A DNA stretch of 64,000 bases from Epiperipatus broadwayi (GCA_028023455.1 JAQFVV010000453.1:399001-463000); one strand, 5' to 3'; shown: positions 13,087 through 25,258, counted from the stretch's first letter. The notes: generated by a model from the sequence alone, not told the origin. Numbers and translations: made by a program.

Positions 13087-14520
13087 TACCTCCCCTTTTC
13101 ACCGTCATTTTTTTTCTCTCTTGTTATAACCATTTTATACATTATATAATAATGATATAAATATTTTATTATTATTACTTATTACCTATAAGCTAAAAGC
13201 AATAATATTTTTGTTCCGCTTATAGTTTTTAGTTTATATTATTATTTATCAATAATATAATTTGTATAAATATTAATAAAGGAAATCTACTAATTTTAAT
13301 GCACTTATGTATATGCATGTATCTCTATAGAAATAGAATTGCATATAAATCTATATACATGCATCGCATTATATAATTTTATATTCATGTGTAAATGACA
13401 AATTATTAGGTAAACTGAATACAATTTTTGTATATATTCCTACTTATTTCTTTATTATACTCAATGTAGCTAATTTCATAGACATGTTATTGCTCTTTAT
13501 TATGTATAATAATTAAAGTGTAAATGTTATTTAAACTGACTACACTACAACATATATTATCTTATATTTAAATTTTTTTTTTGGTTCTACTGTTGTAAAA
13601 ATAAATTCTTATTTTTTCCTTTTACTTTATATTTTTTGCAGATTTTTGTTGAGTCTAAGAAATGAAATAAGAACTTTGCAAATAAAAAAAAAGATTAATA
13701 AAGAGAAATAAATGGATGTAAATAATCAAAAAATAGAAAGTTTTATTTTAATCTACATGTTATGTTTTTTGAATAAATAAATAAATAACGATTTTGCAAA
13801 CAGTTAATACTTTTTCCATTAATATCTTCATAAATCATAACTTCAAATAATTAAAACACTTTTTAAAATTTTAAATTTGAACTTATATAAATCAACAAAA
13901 TACTGTAAAAATGGATTTAAAAGAAAATATTTTAGATTTTATTTTTTCTTCGATATCAATAAATATTTCTTGATTAATTTGCTAAAATATTATAAAAATT
14001 TAATAAAATCTAAATATAAATGTTACATACTTAATTACAATTGAATAATTAATAATTTTGCAATAAATAAATAAATAAAGTAAGTTATATATAATTTGCT
14101 TTTTGTAATGGAAACAAAAGACAATATATTGCAAGTATACTAATAACATTTTACTTTGCATAATATGAGTAAACTCTGTCTTCTTAATTCTTATTGACTC
14201 CTATGCTTTTTAATCTCCATTAGTTTCTTATATCTAGGTATTCTAAGTCAAACTAATAATTCACAATAATTATTTTGTATTAAAATCTCTACCAATTAAT
14301 AGTTCAAAATAGATTCTAGCCACTAATATATACAGTAGAGTTTCAGTAATGATTGATTTCATGTAAGGTAATCATTAAAAGAATTAAATGAGAAGAGATG
14401 GATGGAAAAAAAGATGAAATACAGTGTTTTAATGAATGGATCCTTATTCTTCTTTATATTTTCTTAATTTTAAACTCATTTTTTAAATTTAAAAGTTTAC
14501 AAATGAAAATTATTTGTAAA
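13087..14520. other. No recognisable feature
   Basis: Very AT-rich interval with short A and T runs. I see no extension of the PLE reverse transcriptase here and no other repeat. Confidence 0.5.
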
Positions 14521-14619
14521 TATACGCGATTTGAACACAGACTTTCAAACACCCTTCAACTATCCACACTATCTCATACTACTGATACACATGACCACAC
14601 ACATGCAGAAAAGATAAAC

Positions 14620-14682
14620 AATCATCAATATACATATTTTGTGCTGAATCAGCACTCATCAGTTGGTCCAGATTATCATTTC
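14620..14682 (-). ncRNA. Hammerhead relic (family X, 14.6 kb)
   Basis: Minus strand: stem I GATAATC...ACCAA, then CTGATGA, stem II GTGCT/AGCAC with a GATTC loop, then AAAA in place of GAAA, then TATGTATA. The conserved G12 is changed to A, so it is probably inactive. Confidence 0.6.
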
Positions 14683-14744
14683 TCACACACATATATAATC
14701 AGTTCTCAGTTTATATTAAAATAGCAAATCTTTATACTTTAATG

Positions 14745-15298
14745 CAGTGGTCTTCAACCTTTTCACACCTGCGGACCGGTAAAAATAAGGATAAGGTTTC
14801 GCGGCCCAGCAAAAATAAGAATAAGGTTTCACAGATCAGCAGAAGTCTATAGATAAATTTTGTTAAAGATGTAAACTGCTTAGCTTTAGATGAGCATAAT
14901 TGTTATAACTGATCAAAACAACAACGTTCAATACAAGATGAAATTATATATATATATATATATGGAGTTTGTATAATAAAAAACTTTTTTTTTTAATTTT
15001 GAATTTTTTTAGAAAAGTAATAAAAAATTTAATTCTGCTGCTCCCCTTCCCATAAACATCTGTGATAACTAAAAAAAAAAAAACAAATTAATTTATGTAT
15101 GATTGATTAGATTTTGTTCTCGTTCTGCTTCTTTTTTTTTTAATTGGGCAAAAATGAGATGAAAAAATAAATAAAAATTGTTTATATTAATTAAAAGTTT
15201 AACCTCTTATTATTTTGTTATTACAAACTTTCCTGAAGCCTGGCAGAAAACTTCTGCGGCCCGGCACTGGTCCATGGACCAAGGGTTGAATATCACTG
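14745..15298. mobile_element. hAT-type DNA transposon fragment (non-autonomous)
   Basis: The ends are imperfect inverted repeats: CAGTGGTCTTCAACCTTTTC at the left and, on the minus strand, CAGTGATATTCAACCCTTGG at the right. Both are of the CAGNGGTNNTCAACC hAT type. GCGGACCGG and CGGCCCGG blocks lie inside each end. The 554-bp interior has no transposase frame. Flanks CTTTAATG and CTTCAATC match at 6 of 8 bases. However, uninterrupted family X copies have about six extra bases between these flanks, so this is not a clean duplication. Confidence 0.75.
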
Positions 15299-15907
15299 CT
15301 TCAATCTACTCCAACTTCTCAGGTATCATATACCATTGAAAATCTAATGATGGAAAACCTGAATTCCATGCTGATGCCAATATTATTGCCATGCCCATAT
15401 TGACCTCAAGTCACTCTGACCCATCATCTATAGGACCTTATCCATTAAATACATAGAAGAGAGATGGGCAGGATGCAGGCTTAATGGGTAAGATTTTAAA
15501 TACAGGTATTCTTCATATACCTGGAGCTTAATTGTAAATATAGAGGATTTGAACACAGACTTTCAAGCACCCTTCAACTATCCATACTATCTCTTACCCC
15601 AGTTCTAGGTATATGAAGAATGCCTGTATTTCAAATCTTACACATTAAGCCTGCATAATACCCATCCTTTTTCTATGTATTTAAATGGATAAGGTCTTAT
15701 ACATGAGAGGTCAGAGTGACTTGAGGTCAACATGGGTATGGCAATAATATTGGCATCAGCATGGGATTTGGGTTTTCCATCATCAGATTTTCAATGGTAT
15801 AGATAACTGAGGTGTTGGAGGTTGGAGTAGATTGAAGCATGTCCATTAAATTATGAAGATTTGCTATCTTAATATAAACTGAGCACTGATTATATATATG
15901 TGTAGGA

Positions 15908-15972
15908 GATGATAATCTGGACCAATTGATGAGTGATGGTTCAGCATAAAATATGTATATTGATGATTGTTT
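15908..15972 (+). ncRNA. Hammerhead relic in the inverted arm (family X)
   Basis: GATAATCTGGACCAAT, then TGATGA (C3 lost), a stem II remnant, ATAAAATATGTATATTGATG. It mirrors the 14.6-kb relic and shares its G12-to-A change, so both arms descend from one already mutated source copy. Confidence 0.55.
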
Positions 15973-16112
15973 ATTTTTTCTACATGTGTATGGTCATGTG
16001 TATCAGTGAAAAATGCTTGTAAGTCTATGTTCAAATCCCATATATTTACAATTAAGCTCCAGGTATATGAAGAATGCCTGTATTTCAAAATTTAATAAAA
16101 ACTATTTGTAAA

Positions 16113-16603
16113 AATCTTTTTTCAGTATTGTGAATCAATAAATTTAGCTTGATATGTTAAAAATAAAAGAATAAAAGTTTACAAATAAAAAAATTCTAAA
16201 AAAATATATTTGAACTTTCTAAATATAAAATATAAAAATAAAAATGTGAAATATGTAATGAGAATAATGATTTTTTTTGATTGGTTCTTTAACATAAAAC
16301 TATTGAAAAACATAAATTAACAAAGTCATTATTGAATAAATTCCAATTTGTAAACATGAACAAATAAATATAAATTCATCAAAAATCTATAAAATTTTGT
16401 TTCCAAAAATTAAAATTGCATTTATATTTATTCAATTATCACAAAAATTAAGTTTCATTGTTTAACAGATTATAATGACTGAAATTACCATAGTTTCCTT
16501 TTCACTATTACTTTAAATTTCTTAATTTGTACTTTTAAAAATGAAATGTATTTAAAATATATTTAATAATAAACATGAATAAATTTCTATTTTTAATAAT
16601 TAT
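16113..16603. other. No recognisable feature
   Basis: AT-rich filler between two repeat elements. No gene seen. Confidence 0.5.
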
Positions 16604-17046
16604 TATATAAAGCTAAAACTTTAGTACATGCGCCTTGAGTGCTTAATTTTAGCAAGAGAGACCTCTACAAATCATAACATGAGATTCGACTTTATAAAGA
16701 TAAGAGGGACCCCTCTTATCTCTATCCTATTTTTTTTAATTATATAGGCAAATGTAAAGCATTTTGATTTGGGAGCATGAAGCTAATAAATTCTTCACTG
16801 ATTAAGTCCACTATTTCTATTAAACATTAACATAGTAGACTTAATCAGTGAAGAATTTATTAGCTTCATGCTCCCAAATCAAAATGCTTTAGATTTGCCT
16901 ATATAATTAAGAAAAATAGGTTAGAGATAAGAGGGGTCCCTCTTATCTTTATAAAGTCGAATCTCATGTTATGATTTGTAGAGGTCTCTCTTGCTAAAAT
17001 TAAGCACTCAAGGCACATGTACTAAAGTTTTAGCTTTATATAAGTA
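16604..17046. mobile_element. Family Y foldback element (about 205-bp arms)
   Basis: A near-perfect inverted repeat. TATAAAGCTAAAACTTTAGT at 16607 pairs with its complement ending near 17041, and the centre lies at about 16815 (TTTCTATTAAACATTAACAT loop). Each arm contains the family Y sequence also present singly at 745-956. It has no ORF and no complete hammerhead core. Confidence 0.75.
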
Positions 17047-17050
17047 TTAC

Positions 17051-19339
17051 TTACTGACATTGCACTTAATAAGAATTAATATTAATAATTATTATAGTAA
17101 TAGTTTATAAAAGTAATCATAAATATTTAAATTATATTATGAAATTATACATTATTTTTGCATAAGCTAAAAAAAATGGAAGTTGGTATTTAGAAGTTTG
17201 TTTATATTCTCAAAATTTGAAAAATTTAATAATCAATGACCTCTAGACTTAATGATTATTGACATCTTTAGATATTTTTAATTAATCAATTAATTCAAAT
17301 TTTTATCAGCAAAGTAGTAGTAAAAAAGTCTGAAAACAAATGATTGAAATCAGAAGCCCTGTAATGCCACCACAGTACACCATAAGTTAGCAATAATAAT
17401 TATTAGCAAGTTAAAAAATAATGTTTCAAATATAGCAGAAAAGTAACAAACTGAAATACAAAATCAAAACAATTGTTTTCACTCTTTTACAATAATCAAT
17501 AAAAAATGTAAAAATATTTTAATCCCATTTCTGAAATTCTTGTTAAATCACCATAAAGCACTAAAGTGCTCTTTTTAATTTTAGAATTCCACTGATGATT
17601 ATTAAAAATGATAAAAAATAACTGTTGTGGTGAAGATGGAGGATTTCTTTATTCAGCTGATCATAATTTACTGCTTTACATTATAACATATCTCTTGAGT
17701 TATGTTGCTAAAACACAAAAATTTCAAATAAAATATTAATTTAATTACCATATTCTCATCAAAAAATAAATATTCCACAAATATTTTGAAAAATTAATCA
17801 TAAATATATTAAATGAAACTAGAACTATTTTAAATATCAAACAAAAGATGAATGCTCTCAAAAGCTCTTGCCAACACTCTCAGGGACGAGAGTCAAGAAA
17901 TTTCCGATCAGTAATGTTTTAAACTTATATATTAGATTCTCTATTTAATACTTATATCTCCAGGATTTTTGAATTAATAAATCAATATAATTTTACTCTC
18001 AAGTTTTTACCTGCAAATAAATGAAATTTTGACAAATGAAGGATAGCAACAAGACAGTAAATGTAAGCTGAGAAACTAAAGTACCCATATATTACACTAA
18101 AGGAAGACAGTTCAGAAAATAATTGTTAAAAAAAAAAGAAAAAGCTCTCAATATATAATTGTCTGTTAACCTTAAAATATTTGATACACTGAAGAAAGCA
18201 ATAAAATATTGCTAAAATAAATTTTTTAGTATTAATGTTACAGTAATTGTTGTGATACAATTTTTTTCAAGTTTATGTATGTTATATTATTCCATGCACT
18301 ATTAAATTGTTCATTAGCACTATTATGTTTTTTTTTTTAATGTTAATAATGTTTTAAATAGATGACAATTTAAAACAAAGCTTATAACAAAAACGAAACT
18401 AAATGGGTGAATATGTCACCACAGATGCTGTAAAAGCTTCCGTAACTGATTACATCATAAATTAGATCACATATAAAGCTTTACATTATTTAATTATATA
18501 TTATTTTTTTAAATTTCTAAGTAGCACAATTTTATCAATAAATTAAACAGACTTTCTACTTTTATTATTGTATTTATATCTTTAACCGATTTACCTATTT
18601 TAAGTCCAACTACTAATATAATGAATTTATAATAAAAGTAATCTAATGCTAGTTGCTCTGGAGGTCAAGTAGTATTCAAGTAAAGTGACAAACTGAGCAC
18701 AATAGATTCATTCAATAACCAAACTGAGATTTCGTTTTGCTTAACTTAAATAGGAATTCACCGACCAATTGTTATATTTTGAGTCTGATACTTATAAGTA
18801 AACCATTAAACTGATTACAGGATATAAGGTTTGTTAATTGTCTCGTTTGAGTATTTTAATGTAAATATTATTTTACAATAATTAGCTTTTATTTTGAGAT
18901 TTTTGATTGCATCTTGCAACTTCTATAAGTAATAGTAATGTTTATCCATTGCTACATTAATAAAATTGGCCCAATGTCTTAAGAACATAAGTTTTAAATT
19001 TTGTCACCCTTATCAACAGCCATGAGAGAGACCAATAATAATGTTTAACTTTAGTTCAGAAATCTTCTTTTAAAAATATCTTTCTCAAAGACTCATACAC
19101 ACATTAACATGATATAATTTTAATTGCACATTTTTTTATAGATAAAGTAGATATGTAAAAATATAATAAACCAATCAATGGCATAGTAAATAATGTAACA
19201 AATTTAAGCGATATAAATGGTTCAAAATGCAATCATAAATTGTTTTTGATCTAGCCATCCTTGTCAATTGTTATGAGAGAATATTAATTTACTTCAAATA
19301 TTAGCGATTTTATTTCTATTTAAATAACACTAGCAAGAT
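17051..19339. other. No recognisable feature
   Basis: 2.3 kb of AT-rich sequence. I could not find any frame with family resemblance, tRNA, or repeat shared within the window. Confidence 0.45.
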
Positions 19340-19660
19340 CCTGCAATTATTATTTTCAATCTGCACAATGAAAATCTCTTCAAGTTTAGTCAATCTTTTC
19401 TGATCCAAAATCTTCTTCTTTACATCACATAAATAACTTTCTTATTTCAATCATTTATGTCACTTGTAATATCTTTCTTGATCGTTTACAATATTTTGGG
19501 AATTAATTTTAGACTTCAACTTTCCATCTATTATTATAGCTTCTAGTAATAATGCTAGCTTAGTTTTATTACAATTTCTTAATTTTTCAATGTTGTTTCA
19601 GATATCAATTTGTTCTCTCATTCAGTATTTTTTTTTGATTTCTTGTTTTTGCTGTCATAC
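19340..19660 (-). pseudogene. RTE-type LINE 3' fragment, decayed
   Basis: Aligns base by base with the 3' end of the RTE element at 58.38-58.62 kb (shared TTCAAGTTTAGTC.ATCTT, ATATCTTTC, TCGTTTACAATATTTTGG and TCCATCTATTATTAT.. blocks). It therefore encodes, in decayed form, the C-terminal region after the RT domain. Many indels. Confidence 0.65.
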
Positions 19661-20139
19661 ACACATACACACACATATATATATATATATAAACTTTAAA
19701 TTAAACATAGCTCAATGCATATGTTAACAAAGGGAATAAATCACCCATCTCAAGGCTATGACTTAAAAGCACTCTAAATATATAAATATATGTCTGTGTG
19801 TTTGCAGATATAAGTCTCTCCAGTTTTTAAACCATTTGATCAAATTCATAACTTTTTTTCTCATCATTTTAGTAAACTCTCTTACCTTAATCAAATCTTT
19901 CACATCCATTATAAGAATGGGAATATCATTATAATTCAATTTTATTCTATTCACTTCTCTGTTTTAATAATACAGATTAATTCATATACACATACACACA
20001 TCTTGCATATATTATTTTTTTACACTTTTTCCACTAATCATTCTCTATAGACTGACTGAGTTACTTGGTATTAACATTTTTTTTTACTCCATTGAAACTG
20101 ATATTTGCTAATAAATTTATTCAAAACTATATCTTGTCG

Positions 20140-20331
<192 letters not shown>

Positions 20332-21039
20332 TGTTAAAAGTATAATTTTTATTTATTGTAGGTCTTTATGTAAAAGACATCTTTTTTTTTAATTGGTTGT
20401 TTTAACAATTTTTTTTTAAGATTTAATGAAAATTAAACAAAAGATTTTAATATTATGGAAATAATTGTGAGAAATATAGCTCACCTTCTAGGGCATCGTT
20501 TTAGGCAGAATTTAGAGCTATGTGATATCAAACTACATGACTTCATTTGTTAATCAAAACTAATTATAAATATGGTATTATAGCATTTATATTTTTCCTC
20601 ACTAAATATCATATTTTAAATATGAATTTTTATATTATAATCATATTTTCACAGCGATTTATATACTATAATTATTCAGTTATGCACATGTACTGATATT
20701 TTTCTGATCATTTTTTATTAATGGCAGCAGAAACTTAAGGATTATTAAATATAAAGTAGGGAATTGCATCATTGCAAATTGTTTTAATTAGATATAGTTA
20801 TTTGTTAAGGTTTTTTCCGACTGTCAAATCCTTATTTTTGTTAAAGCAACCAATTAAACAATGTTGTGGAGAAACAGTCATTCAGTCAACAGACAAAATA
20901 GGATTTTTTTTATTTTATAAGAGATTGATATGGATATTTTAAAACATAGTATTTGGAAATGAATATTAAAAAGAGTAAATTGATTAAATTTTATATAGTC
21001 CTTCTAAATTCTTTTGTTCCTCCTTTGTTTTTGCTGTCT
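20332..21039. other. No recognisable feature
   Basis: AT-rich sequence, nothing supported. Confidence 0.5.
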
Positions 21040-21106
21040 TTATATATAATATTGAATTTCAAAAATTTTACACATTTCACTTTTTAGCAAAAAACTTTTT
21101 ATTATT

Positions 21107-21147
21107 GATTACAGTTTCGACTGTACCATGCAGTCTTCATCAGATCT
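21107..21147 (-). ncRNA. Hammerhead ribozyme candidate, left arm
   Basis: CTGATGA (21143-21137), one bulged A, stem II GACTG/CAGTC with a CATGGTA-type loop, GAAA, then CTGT and an A at the cleavage position. The conserved core is complete. Stem III (ACTGT) is nearly palindromic with one U-U mismatch, and stem I is only about 3 bp. Confidence 0.6.
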
Positions 21148-21217
21148 TATTCTATTCTTTTAACTTTTTCTATCCTAGAGTAATATGGAGGATAGAGAAA
21201 GTTAAAAAAATAGAATA

Positions 21218-21260
21218 AGATCTGATGAAGACTGCATGGTACAGTCGAAACTGTAATCAA
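21218..21260 (+). ncRNA. Hammerhead ribozyme candidate, right arm
   Basis: CTGATGA at 21222-21228, stem II GACTG/CAGTC, GAAA at 21247-21250, ACTGT, then A at 21255 as the H17 cleavage nucleotide, with stem I GAT/ATC. Identical core to the left arm. Short stems I and III make activity uncertain unless it acts as a dimer. Confidence 0.6.
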
Positions 21261-21322
21261 TAATAAAAGGTTGTTTTACTAAAAAGTGAAGTGTGTGAGA
21301 TTTTTGAAATTCAATATTAAGT

Positions 21323-22509
21323 TTTACTATATATATATATAAGCTATATTAATTATTCAAATATATATGTGTCATGAAACAGAGATTACTGTATTAAGGT
21401 TTATCTAGCCTTCTTTATTCTGGTAATTTATTTATGTATTATGTAATCTATGTATGGACATTTAGAAATATTTAAGACATTATTTTAAATGAATTCTTAA
21501 TGCTGCTCATTATATATACTATGGGTAAATAATGAAAGTTTTGATGAGATTTTTATATATTTATTTATTATTATTTAGAGTTTGGCTTGGATGGAACCAA
21601 GCAACTAATCAATTAAAAATTGGATTGCAAACTGAAATCAGCTATCTAGTAATGGTATTTATTTGTCTGACTCTTTATAAAAACCAAGAACAAATAAATA
21701 TTAGTATTAGATAATGTGATTTTAGTTTTGTTGCAGTTTTTAATTAGTTGGTTGCTTGGTTACATCATCATTGCATTCTAAAAGAAGAAAAAATATCGCG
21801 GAAATCTTATTAACACTTTTTAATATCAAAACTTTTTAATATTTACATCTATAAGTTTGTAAAAAAAATTTAATATATATATATAAACCATTATTTATAA
21901 ACGTGCTAACCATTTATGCATAGTATTACATGTAAGTATCATACATGTGTAAAAAAAATTCTACTTGAAAAACATATAGAGTATCTAATATATATATATA
22001 TAATGTATACAAAAATCATTATTTCAGATTATTTCATATTTATTCTTTATAAAAGTATATTATTTATATATGCGAGTGTATTTTCCTCTCAATCCAGAAA
22101 AATGGGTTGAAAACATAATAGTTTTCAAATAAGCGTTAGTCTTTTTTTTTTTTTTTCACGTAGCGATCCTATCAACCCAGCTAACCTTCCACTGTTTGTA
22201 GACAAATGGGAAATCCAGTTATTTTTATTTAGAGAATAAAATATGTACAACAATTGCCATAATCATAGTGTGGTATCCAATAAGTCTTGAAAATATTGCT
22301 TCATTCAATGTTTTCCTATAAAGAGCTAGAATTATGTAAACACCTTCACTTTGCATGAGCTATATAAAACCTATCTTGTCTTTTTTACTAAGTAATATAA
22401 GTATTTACATCTGTTATCTTCAAATTAGACTTTAATAAAATTTAGTTTGTGATGTGATAATAATTGCTTTAAAAATAAAAAAAATTCTCTTGAAGATTAT
22501 GTATAATTA
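21323..22509. other. No recognisable feature
   Basis: AT-rich sequence with short (TA)n runs (21325, 21878, 21990). Small frames here show no family resemblance. Confidence 0.45.
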
Positions 22510-22618
22510 TTTTTTTATTTAATATATAGGGTATATGAGCACAGACTTTCACATGACCCACCACTCTCCACACTATCTCTTAACACTGATACACTTGACC
22601 ACATATATGTTGAAAAGA

Positions 22619-22685
22619 TAAATAATCACCAATATACGTATTTCATGCTAAACCAGCAATCATCAGTTGGTCCAGATTATCATCT
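22619..22685 (-). ncRNA. Hammerhead ribozyme 1 of the family X dimer
   Basis: Minus strand: stem I GATAATC-TGG-ACCAA pairing with TTGGT-GATTAT, with a 3-nt bulge. Core CTGATGA at 22666-22660, stem II TGCT/AGCA with a GGTTT loop, GAAA at 22644-22641, palindromic stem III ATACGTAT, and cleavage after A at 22633. All conserved core positions are present. Confidence 0.8.
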
Positions 22686-23088
22686 CCACACATATATGCT
22701 ATAAGTGCTCAGATATATATTAAGATAGCCAAACCTCATACTTTAATGGGCAGGCTTCAATCTACTCCACACTCCAACTCTTTAACCATCCATCCAATTG
22801 AAAATCTGATGATGGAATGCTCAAAGGCCCCCTGAGGCCGAGATTCTTGTCACTCCCATGTTGACCTAAGGCCAACCTGACCCCTCATGTATAGGACAAT
22901 CCATTTAATACATATATAAGGGATGAGCAGACATCTCTACTATGTAATAACTGAAACACAGGCTTAATATATACCTGTGTCTATATATGTAATATATAGG
23001 GTATATGAGCACAGACTTTCCCACGAGCCACCCCTCTCACACTATCTCATAACACTGATACACTTGACCACATATATGTTGAAAAGAT

Positions 23089-23154
23089 AAATAATCACCA
23101 ATATACGTATTTCATGCTAAACCAGCAATCATCAGTTGGTCCAGATTATCATCT
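23089..23154 (-). ncRNA. Hammerhead ribozyme 2 of the family X dimer
   Basis: Same core, stems and palindrome as the copy 469 nt upstream in the window. The cleavage nucleotide is at 23102. Together the two would release a monomer of about 469 nt from a dimeric transcript. Confidence 0.8.
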
Positions 23155-23211
23155 CCACACATATATGCTATAAGTGCTCAGATATATATATATTAAGATA
23201 ACCAAACCTTA

Positions 23212-23262
23212 TACTGATGATTGCTGGTTTAGCATGAAATACGTATATTGGTGATTATTTAT
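23212..23262 (+). ncRNA. Hammerhead core in the inverted arm, stem I lost
   Basis: CTGATGA at 23214-23220 through GAAATACGTATATTGGTGATT is intact. The sequence before it (AACCTTATA) is the inversion junction, so the 5' strand of stem I is missing. Confidence 0.65.
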
Positions 23263-23399
23263 CTTTTCAACGTATCAGTATTAAGAGATAGTGTGGAGAG
23301 TGGTGGGTCATGTGAAAGTCTGTGCTCATATACCCTATATATTACATATATAAACACAGGTATGTAATAAGCCTGTGTGTTTCAGTTTTTTTATTTAAT

Positions 23400-23991
23400 G
23401 TAATTTATATATTATTAACACATTGTTTTTTGATATTTGAACTTAACATTTGCATTAATGTATGAAGTATTAATTGTATACGTATATCACATAACTATTT
23501 TAATGGTTCATGGGAATTTTTAACATTTTTTGTAAACGATTTTAAAATTAAGATTTGTATTTTATAAGTGTTTATTCTACAAAACTTTTTTAATTACTAA
23601 AACTGTTTGATTTAATCAATATTTAAATTATTAGATGAAAATGTTGATGTCTATTGTAATACGTTAATGATTGATGAGATTGCTTTTAATCTTTTAAACT
23701 GAATATTAGAAAATATGAATTTTCATAACCATACAAATTTCCACATATACACTTATTAATAAGTTACCTGCTAATTATCTACTATATTTAATTACCTTAA
23801 ATTATAATAACAATAGAAATAAATAATAATATATATTTTATATAAAAGTATTTTCGATGTCTTACCGAAATAATCGAAGGTACTTCTGTGTTAATTTATA
23901 TTATGATTATTTATTTGTATCGTTATTATAATTTAAATAATTATATATATGCTTCGATGTATGACATGCTTCTTTATTTTTTATTTTTTTT
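23400..23991. other. No recognisable feature
   Basis: AT-rich sequence, nothing supported. Confidence 0.5.
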
Positions 23992-24092
23992 CATATGTCA
24001 TAGCATCGGCCGGGACGCGAACCCACAACCGTCCGCAACCAACTACTTGCTTGCAAGGCAGCTGCGATGACCTCACGGCTAACAACGCTTGA
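23992..24092 (-). repeat. Short tRNA-like SINE, Ala-type subfamily
   Basis: Minus strand: TCAAG leader, GCGTTGT.. body, anticodon loop CTTGCAA (UGC, Ala-like), a longer variable region (GTTGGTTGCGGACGGTTGTG), B box GGGTTCGCGTCCC, CCGATGC acceptor half and the common tail TATGACATATG. The same tail and leader occur in the Val-type copies, but the tRNA body differs. Confidence 0.8.
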
Positions 24093-24732
24093 TTTCTTTA
24101 TTTTGTTACCTTCACTTTTTTTTAAAGATACAGTTTCATACATTGCATCAAATGACAAAGTAAGGTTTAATATAATTTGTGCATAGTTTTCCAATTTATA
24201 CCTAACATATTATTTTAATAAATCTTTAAAAATTAATTTGCATTCTTTATGAATAAATTATTTATATTTCTTTTCTTTTTTTTTTTACTTACAATGTATT
24301 TCTACTTCAATACTTTATAAAAATACTAGAATAAACTTAATTGTTATTGTGAATCAGTGGGCAGCAATCACAAGTGCTAATTGAAATAAAGGCTGGACAA
24401 CAATAAGCCCATGTTGAAAAACCATTTTTGAATATTAGAATTGTTTTTAAAATTGAAATAGAAGTTTTATAAAATAATGTGCAAAAAGGAAAACAATTGC
24501 TATAATGGAATATAAAAAAAATTCATTTTTATGACTTGATTTTTAATTACTTCAAGTGGAAAACTAAACAAACTATTAATGCGTTTGCAATTAATGGCAA
24601 ATAATATAGAGTACAAGTACAATTTGGGTTTAGTTGAATATTCTATTTCATTGCTAAATCTAACTTTTAGATAGAGAAATTAAATACAATGTTACTATAT
24701 ATATATATATTCTATAAACCACATTAAATATA
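24093..24732. other. No recognisable feature
   Basis: AT-rich sequence with a (TA)n run near 24.70 kb. No gene. Confidence 0.5.
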
Positions 24733-24839
24733 TGTAATTTATTAAAAATGCACATAGAGAGCGTACCAATAGCTCTAACAAGCTCGTAAATTAACAAGTG
24801 CGGTTATGAGAAATATTTAAAATCTCTATCCAGAACACT

Positions 24840-24892
24840 CTTATCTCCAGACCATGGTTTCGGGCTTATGGCCCACGTCAGTGGAGAGCTAG
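24840..24892 (-). ncRNA. Hammerhead motif, Z2 dimer copy A (A9 changed)
   Basis: Minus strand: stem I TCTCCA/TGGAGA, CTGACGT at 24881-24875, stem II GGGC/GCCC with a CATAA loop, GAAA at 24861-24858, palindromic stem III ACCATGGT, and C at the cleavage position (24850). Everything is present except core position A9, which is U. That change should strongly reduce activity. N7 = C is allowed. Confidence 0.7.
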
Positions 24893-25258
24893 AATATTCG
24901 GACACTAGACCTAAAATATCAACTCAAAAAACCAGCACTTATTTCAAACGTATATTTAAGAAGAAACTCTGAATTTTTCGGACATGAAAATGTCTTTAAA
25001 TCCAGCTATCTAACTTAAATAGCTATATGGGACTGAAGTATATTCAGATCTACCATATTCTAATAGGCTCAGCATAGCCAAAGCCTTAAAGGTAAAATTA
25101 TAATAATTAATAAAGCAAGTCATATATAACATGACATTACTTTTATGAGCTTGTAATTACAAAAATGCACATAGAGAGCGTACCAATAGCTCTAACAAGC
25201 TCGTAAATTAACAAGTGTGCGGTTATGAGAAATATTTAAAATCTCTATCCAGAACACT

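Larger units (their letters stand above)
14521..16102. mobile_element. Compound family X retrozyme-like element (tandem plus inverted copy), interrupted by hAT
   Basis: A family X unit starts at 14521. After a hAT insertion (14745-15298), the unit start (GATTTGAACACAGACTTTCA) recurs at about 15546, a period near 464 bp once the insertion is removed. From about 15600 to 16090 the same sequence runs in reverse. The whole is flanked by TATTTGTAAA (14511-14520 and 16103-16112), consistent with one insertion event. Two decayed hammerheads are inside. It has no coding capacity. The open frames here are repeat translations. Confidence 0.7.
21040..21322. mobile_element. Foldback element with a hammerhead in each arm
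   Basis: Arms of about 120 bp, from ATATTGAATTTCAAAAA on the left to its complement ending near 21318, with the centre at about 21180 (CTAGAGTAATATGGAGGATAG). Each arm holds CTGATGAAGACTG...CAGTCGAAACTGTAATC. No ORF. The layout of two hammerheads in inverted orientation resembles the PLE-derived foldbacks at 5.7 and 48 kb. Confidence 0.7.
22524..23385 (-). mobile_element. Family X retrozyme dimer plus inverted partial copy
   Basis: Two direct copies of the family X unit: GGGTATATGAGCACAGAC at 22529 and again 470 bp later near 22999. Each has an intact-core hammerhead, with predicted cleavage sites 469 nt apart. From about 23200 to 23350 a partial copy runs in the opposite direction. The whole 862-bp block is flanked by a perfect 14-bp duplication, TTTTTTTATTTAAT (22510-22523 and 23386-23399). 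It has no coding frame. Near each unit boundary is a small hairpin, ACACAGG...CCTGTGT. This matches known retrozyme architecture (tandem hammerhead repeats, non-autonomous). Confidence 0.8.

Noticed and set aside
22785-22850. Second CTGATGA (AAATCTGATGATGGAATGCT) inside family X
   Set aside because: No GAAA with a stem III follows at the right spacing. Only the core half matches.
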